Shown here in pieces: positions 5,679 through 6,679 of a stretch of DNA of 6,679 nucleotides (its first letter is position 1; each line of letters begins with the position of its first letter). The position numbers and the translations under genes are program-made. The stretch is from NCBI GenBank assembly GCA_900548795.1, contig URLT01000092.1, positions 1-6,679 of the forward strand, given 5' to 3'. The DNA comes from an uncultured Eubacteriales bacterium (lineage in GTDB: Bacteria; Bacillota; Clostridia; Oscillospirales; Oscillospiraceae). The notes under the pieces are model-generated. The model did not search any database, was not told the DNA's origin, and saw nothing but the letters and a program-made list of their open reading frames with translations.

Positions 5679-6255
5679 TGTGTTCCTTCCGTCCGTTCCT
5701 TTGAAACTCTGAAAACTCCAATTTCAGGATGCACTGCTGATTATAGCACACCTGCGCCGAAATTGGTAGCCCGTTTTCCAGCCAAGTGTCCACGGTCAGC
5801 CTGCGCCCGCAGAGCGTGCGCTCGTAGGTCACGCGGGTACGGTCGTTTTCCGCCCCGACCGCCGTGATCGGCGCGTCCGTCCAGCAGACGGCCGCAAGCG
5901 CCGGCGCGGCGGCGGGCATGACGCTCTCCCCGGCCAGCAGCCCCAGCTCCATGGCCATGCCGTCATAGGTCACGGCTGCGCCTTCGTCCGTGACCGTCGC
6001 GGTGATGCCCGCAAGGCTCTGCGGCTCAAGCGCCGTGAAATCCACCGCGCCGCGCGCGGTGTCATAGGCGCAGTCGAGCGCGAAAATCTGCACCGTTTCG
6101 CCAAAATCCGCCGTCACGCGGCAGACAAAGGTGCAGCCGCCGCTCTCGAGCAGCGCCGCGCGGAAGGCCGTCGCTGCGTCGGCGTTTTTTTGCGACGGCG
6201 CGCAGCCGGTCAGCACGAGCAGACACAGCAGCACTACGGCAAATCCTCGCCGCAA
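5635..6255 (-). CDS. Secreted lipoprotein in YdcC/GerS position, TTG start
   Basis: This is a 206-residue predicted lipoprotein. The signal peptide has Arg2-Arg3, a hydrophobic core FAVVLLCLLVL and a lipobox LTGC with Cys18 as the lipid-attachment site. The mature part is beta-rich in appearance, with alternating hydrophobic strands (CTFVCRVTADFGETVQIFALDC, about 41-62; RLTVDTWLENGLPISAQVCYN, about 152-171), and has seven further cysteines. This pattern and the place before alr recall B. subtilis YdcC and C. difficile GerS, LolA-like-fold lipoproteins; GerS is needed for spore cortex hydrolysis and shares an operon with alr2. The start is TTG 6253-6255, backed by GGGGAG (6263-6268) at 7 nt; an in-frame TAA at 6274-6276 rules out anything further upstream. 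The last ~14 residues are coded in the overlap with alr and look polar and unstructured. The identity as lipoprotein is firm; GerS-like function is inference from position. Confidence 0.85.
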   Translation of the reverse strand: MRRGFAVVLLCLLVLTGCAPSQKNADAATAFRAALLESGGCTFVCRVTADFGETVQIFALDCAYDTARGAVDFTALEPQSLAGITATVTDEGAAVTYDGMAMELGLLAGESVMPAAAPALAAVCWTDAPITAVGAENDRTRVTYERTLCGRRLTVDTWLENGLPISAQVCYNQQCILKLEFSEFQRNGRKEHNGLSETNMGGDFAR

Positions 6256-6262
6256 AAGATCA

Positions 6263-6268
6263 CTCCCC
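6263..6268 (-). promoter_or_regulatory. Ribosome binding site that fixes the TTG start of the lipoprotein
   Basis: GGGGAG on the minus strand lies 7 nt before the TTG at 6253-6255, in the 18-nt gap after the dehydratase stop. No ATG or GTG in frame lies between it and the signal-peptide core, so TTG is the best start. Confidence 0.75.
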
Positions 6269-6273
6269 GTTTT

Positions 6274-6679
6274 TTACAGTAGTCGCGGCAGCGTCTCGAT
6301 CAGATCCGTCGGCAGCAGCCCGCTTTCGCTCAGGCGCCGCGCGCAGAGGTCGCCGGCCGTGCCGTGCAGCCACGCCGCGGCGGCTGCCGCGCGCACGGGG
6401 GGCAAGCCCTGCCCCAGCAGCGAGACGAGAATGCCGGCCAAGGCGTCGCCGCTTCCCCCGGTGGCCATGCCGGGGTTGCCGCATCGGTTGACATAACATT
6501 CCTTCTCGCCGCAGATCAGCGTCCGGTGACCCTTGCGCAGGAGCGTTGCGCCGAGCAGGCGCTGCATCCGCTGGGTCTCGGCAAGACGCGCCTGTCCGAG
6601 CCTGCCGCCCAAGCGGGCAAGCTCGCCGTCGTGCGGCGTCAGGATGACGGGACAGGACGCGCCGCGCACTATATCTATA
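6274..6679 (-). CDS. nnrD: ADP/ATP-dependent NAD(P)H-hydrate dehydratase, C-terminal part (5' end outside window)
   Basis: The visible 134 residues are the C-terminal half of the ribokinase-fold YjeF-C/NnrD domain, which dehydrates the S epimer of damaged NAD(P)HX back to NAD(P)H (EC 4.2.1.136). Recognisable are VILTPHDGELARL (visible residues 11-23; LTPHPGE in most members), the LLRKGHRTLI strand (46-55), and the nucleotide/catalytic motif NPGMATGGSGDALAG (68-82) with the catalytic Asp78. The reading frame stays open to the right edge with no family-typical start, so the gene continues upstream. Whether it is a stand-alone NnrD or a bifunctional protein with an N-terminal epimerase domain (as in many Clostridia) cannot be seen. 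It ends 18 nt before the lipoprotein TTG, so the two are probably co-transcribed; a metabolite-repair gene upstream of alr is a familiar arrangement in Firmicutes. Confidence 0.92.
   Translation of the reverse strand, partial: IDIVRGASCPVILTPHDGELARLGGRLGQARLAETQRMQRLLGATLLRKGHRTLICGEKECYVNRCGNPGMATGGSGDALAGILVSLLGQGLPPVRAAAAAAWLHGTAGDLCARRLSESGLLPTDLIETLPRLL

Noticed and set aside
4368..5867. Plus-strand open frame of 499 codons opposite alr
   Set aside because: Low-complexity Ala/Asp/Val/His/Arg composition antisense to a clear alanine racemase; no convincing start site or domain.

Overview
The window looks like ordinary chromosomal sequence from a GC-rich member of the Clostridia, probably Oscillospiraceae or a relative. 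The reasons are strong G/C third-position bias, AGGAGG-type ribosome binding sites, sigma-A-like promoters, a lipoprotein with a Gram-positive-style lipobox, and a gene order (NAD(P)HX dehydratase, lipoprotein, alanine racemase, MazF) that resembles the acpS-ydcC-alrA-ndoAI-ndoA region of Bacillus subtilis and the gerS-alr2 region of Clostridioides difficile. The taxonomic call is inference. No mobile element, CRISPR array, tRNA or rRNA was seen.

Layout. (1) Positions 1-3070, minus strand: two adjacent half-transporter genes of a heterodimeric type IV ABC exporter. The upstream 591-residue subunit has a degenerate ATP site (Asp in place of the catalytic Glu, Gln in place of the switch His). 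The downstream partner overlaps it by 8 nt and runs off the left edge just after its Walker A motif. (2) Positions 3029-3303: a divergent control region with one good promoter facing each way. (3) Positions 3304-3936, plus strand: uridine kinase (udk). (4) Positions 3989-4035: a strong bidirectional terminator that separates udk from the converging cluster. (5) Positions 4037-6679, minus strand, read right to left: the C-terminal part of NAD(P)H-hydrate dehydratase, a small lipoprotein with a TTG start, alanine racemase (alr) and a MazF/EndoA endoribonuclease.

How the genes fit together. The exporter pair should form one heterodimer. udk acts alone in pyrimidine salvage. The right-hand cluster appears to be one transcription unit, with an 18-nt gap, a 44-nt overlap and a 106-nt gap between successive genes, ending at the shared terminator.

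I found no clearly undescribed system. The points most worth a second look are: mazF next to alr with no antitoxin gene in the usual place; the exporter gene, whose only good Shine-Dalgarno faces an in-frame AUC codon (one base away from AUG) rather than the annotated AUG; the asymmetric ATPase sites of the exporter; and the GerS/YdcC-like position of the lipoprotein, overlapping alr.
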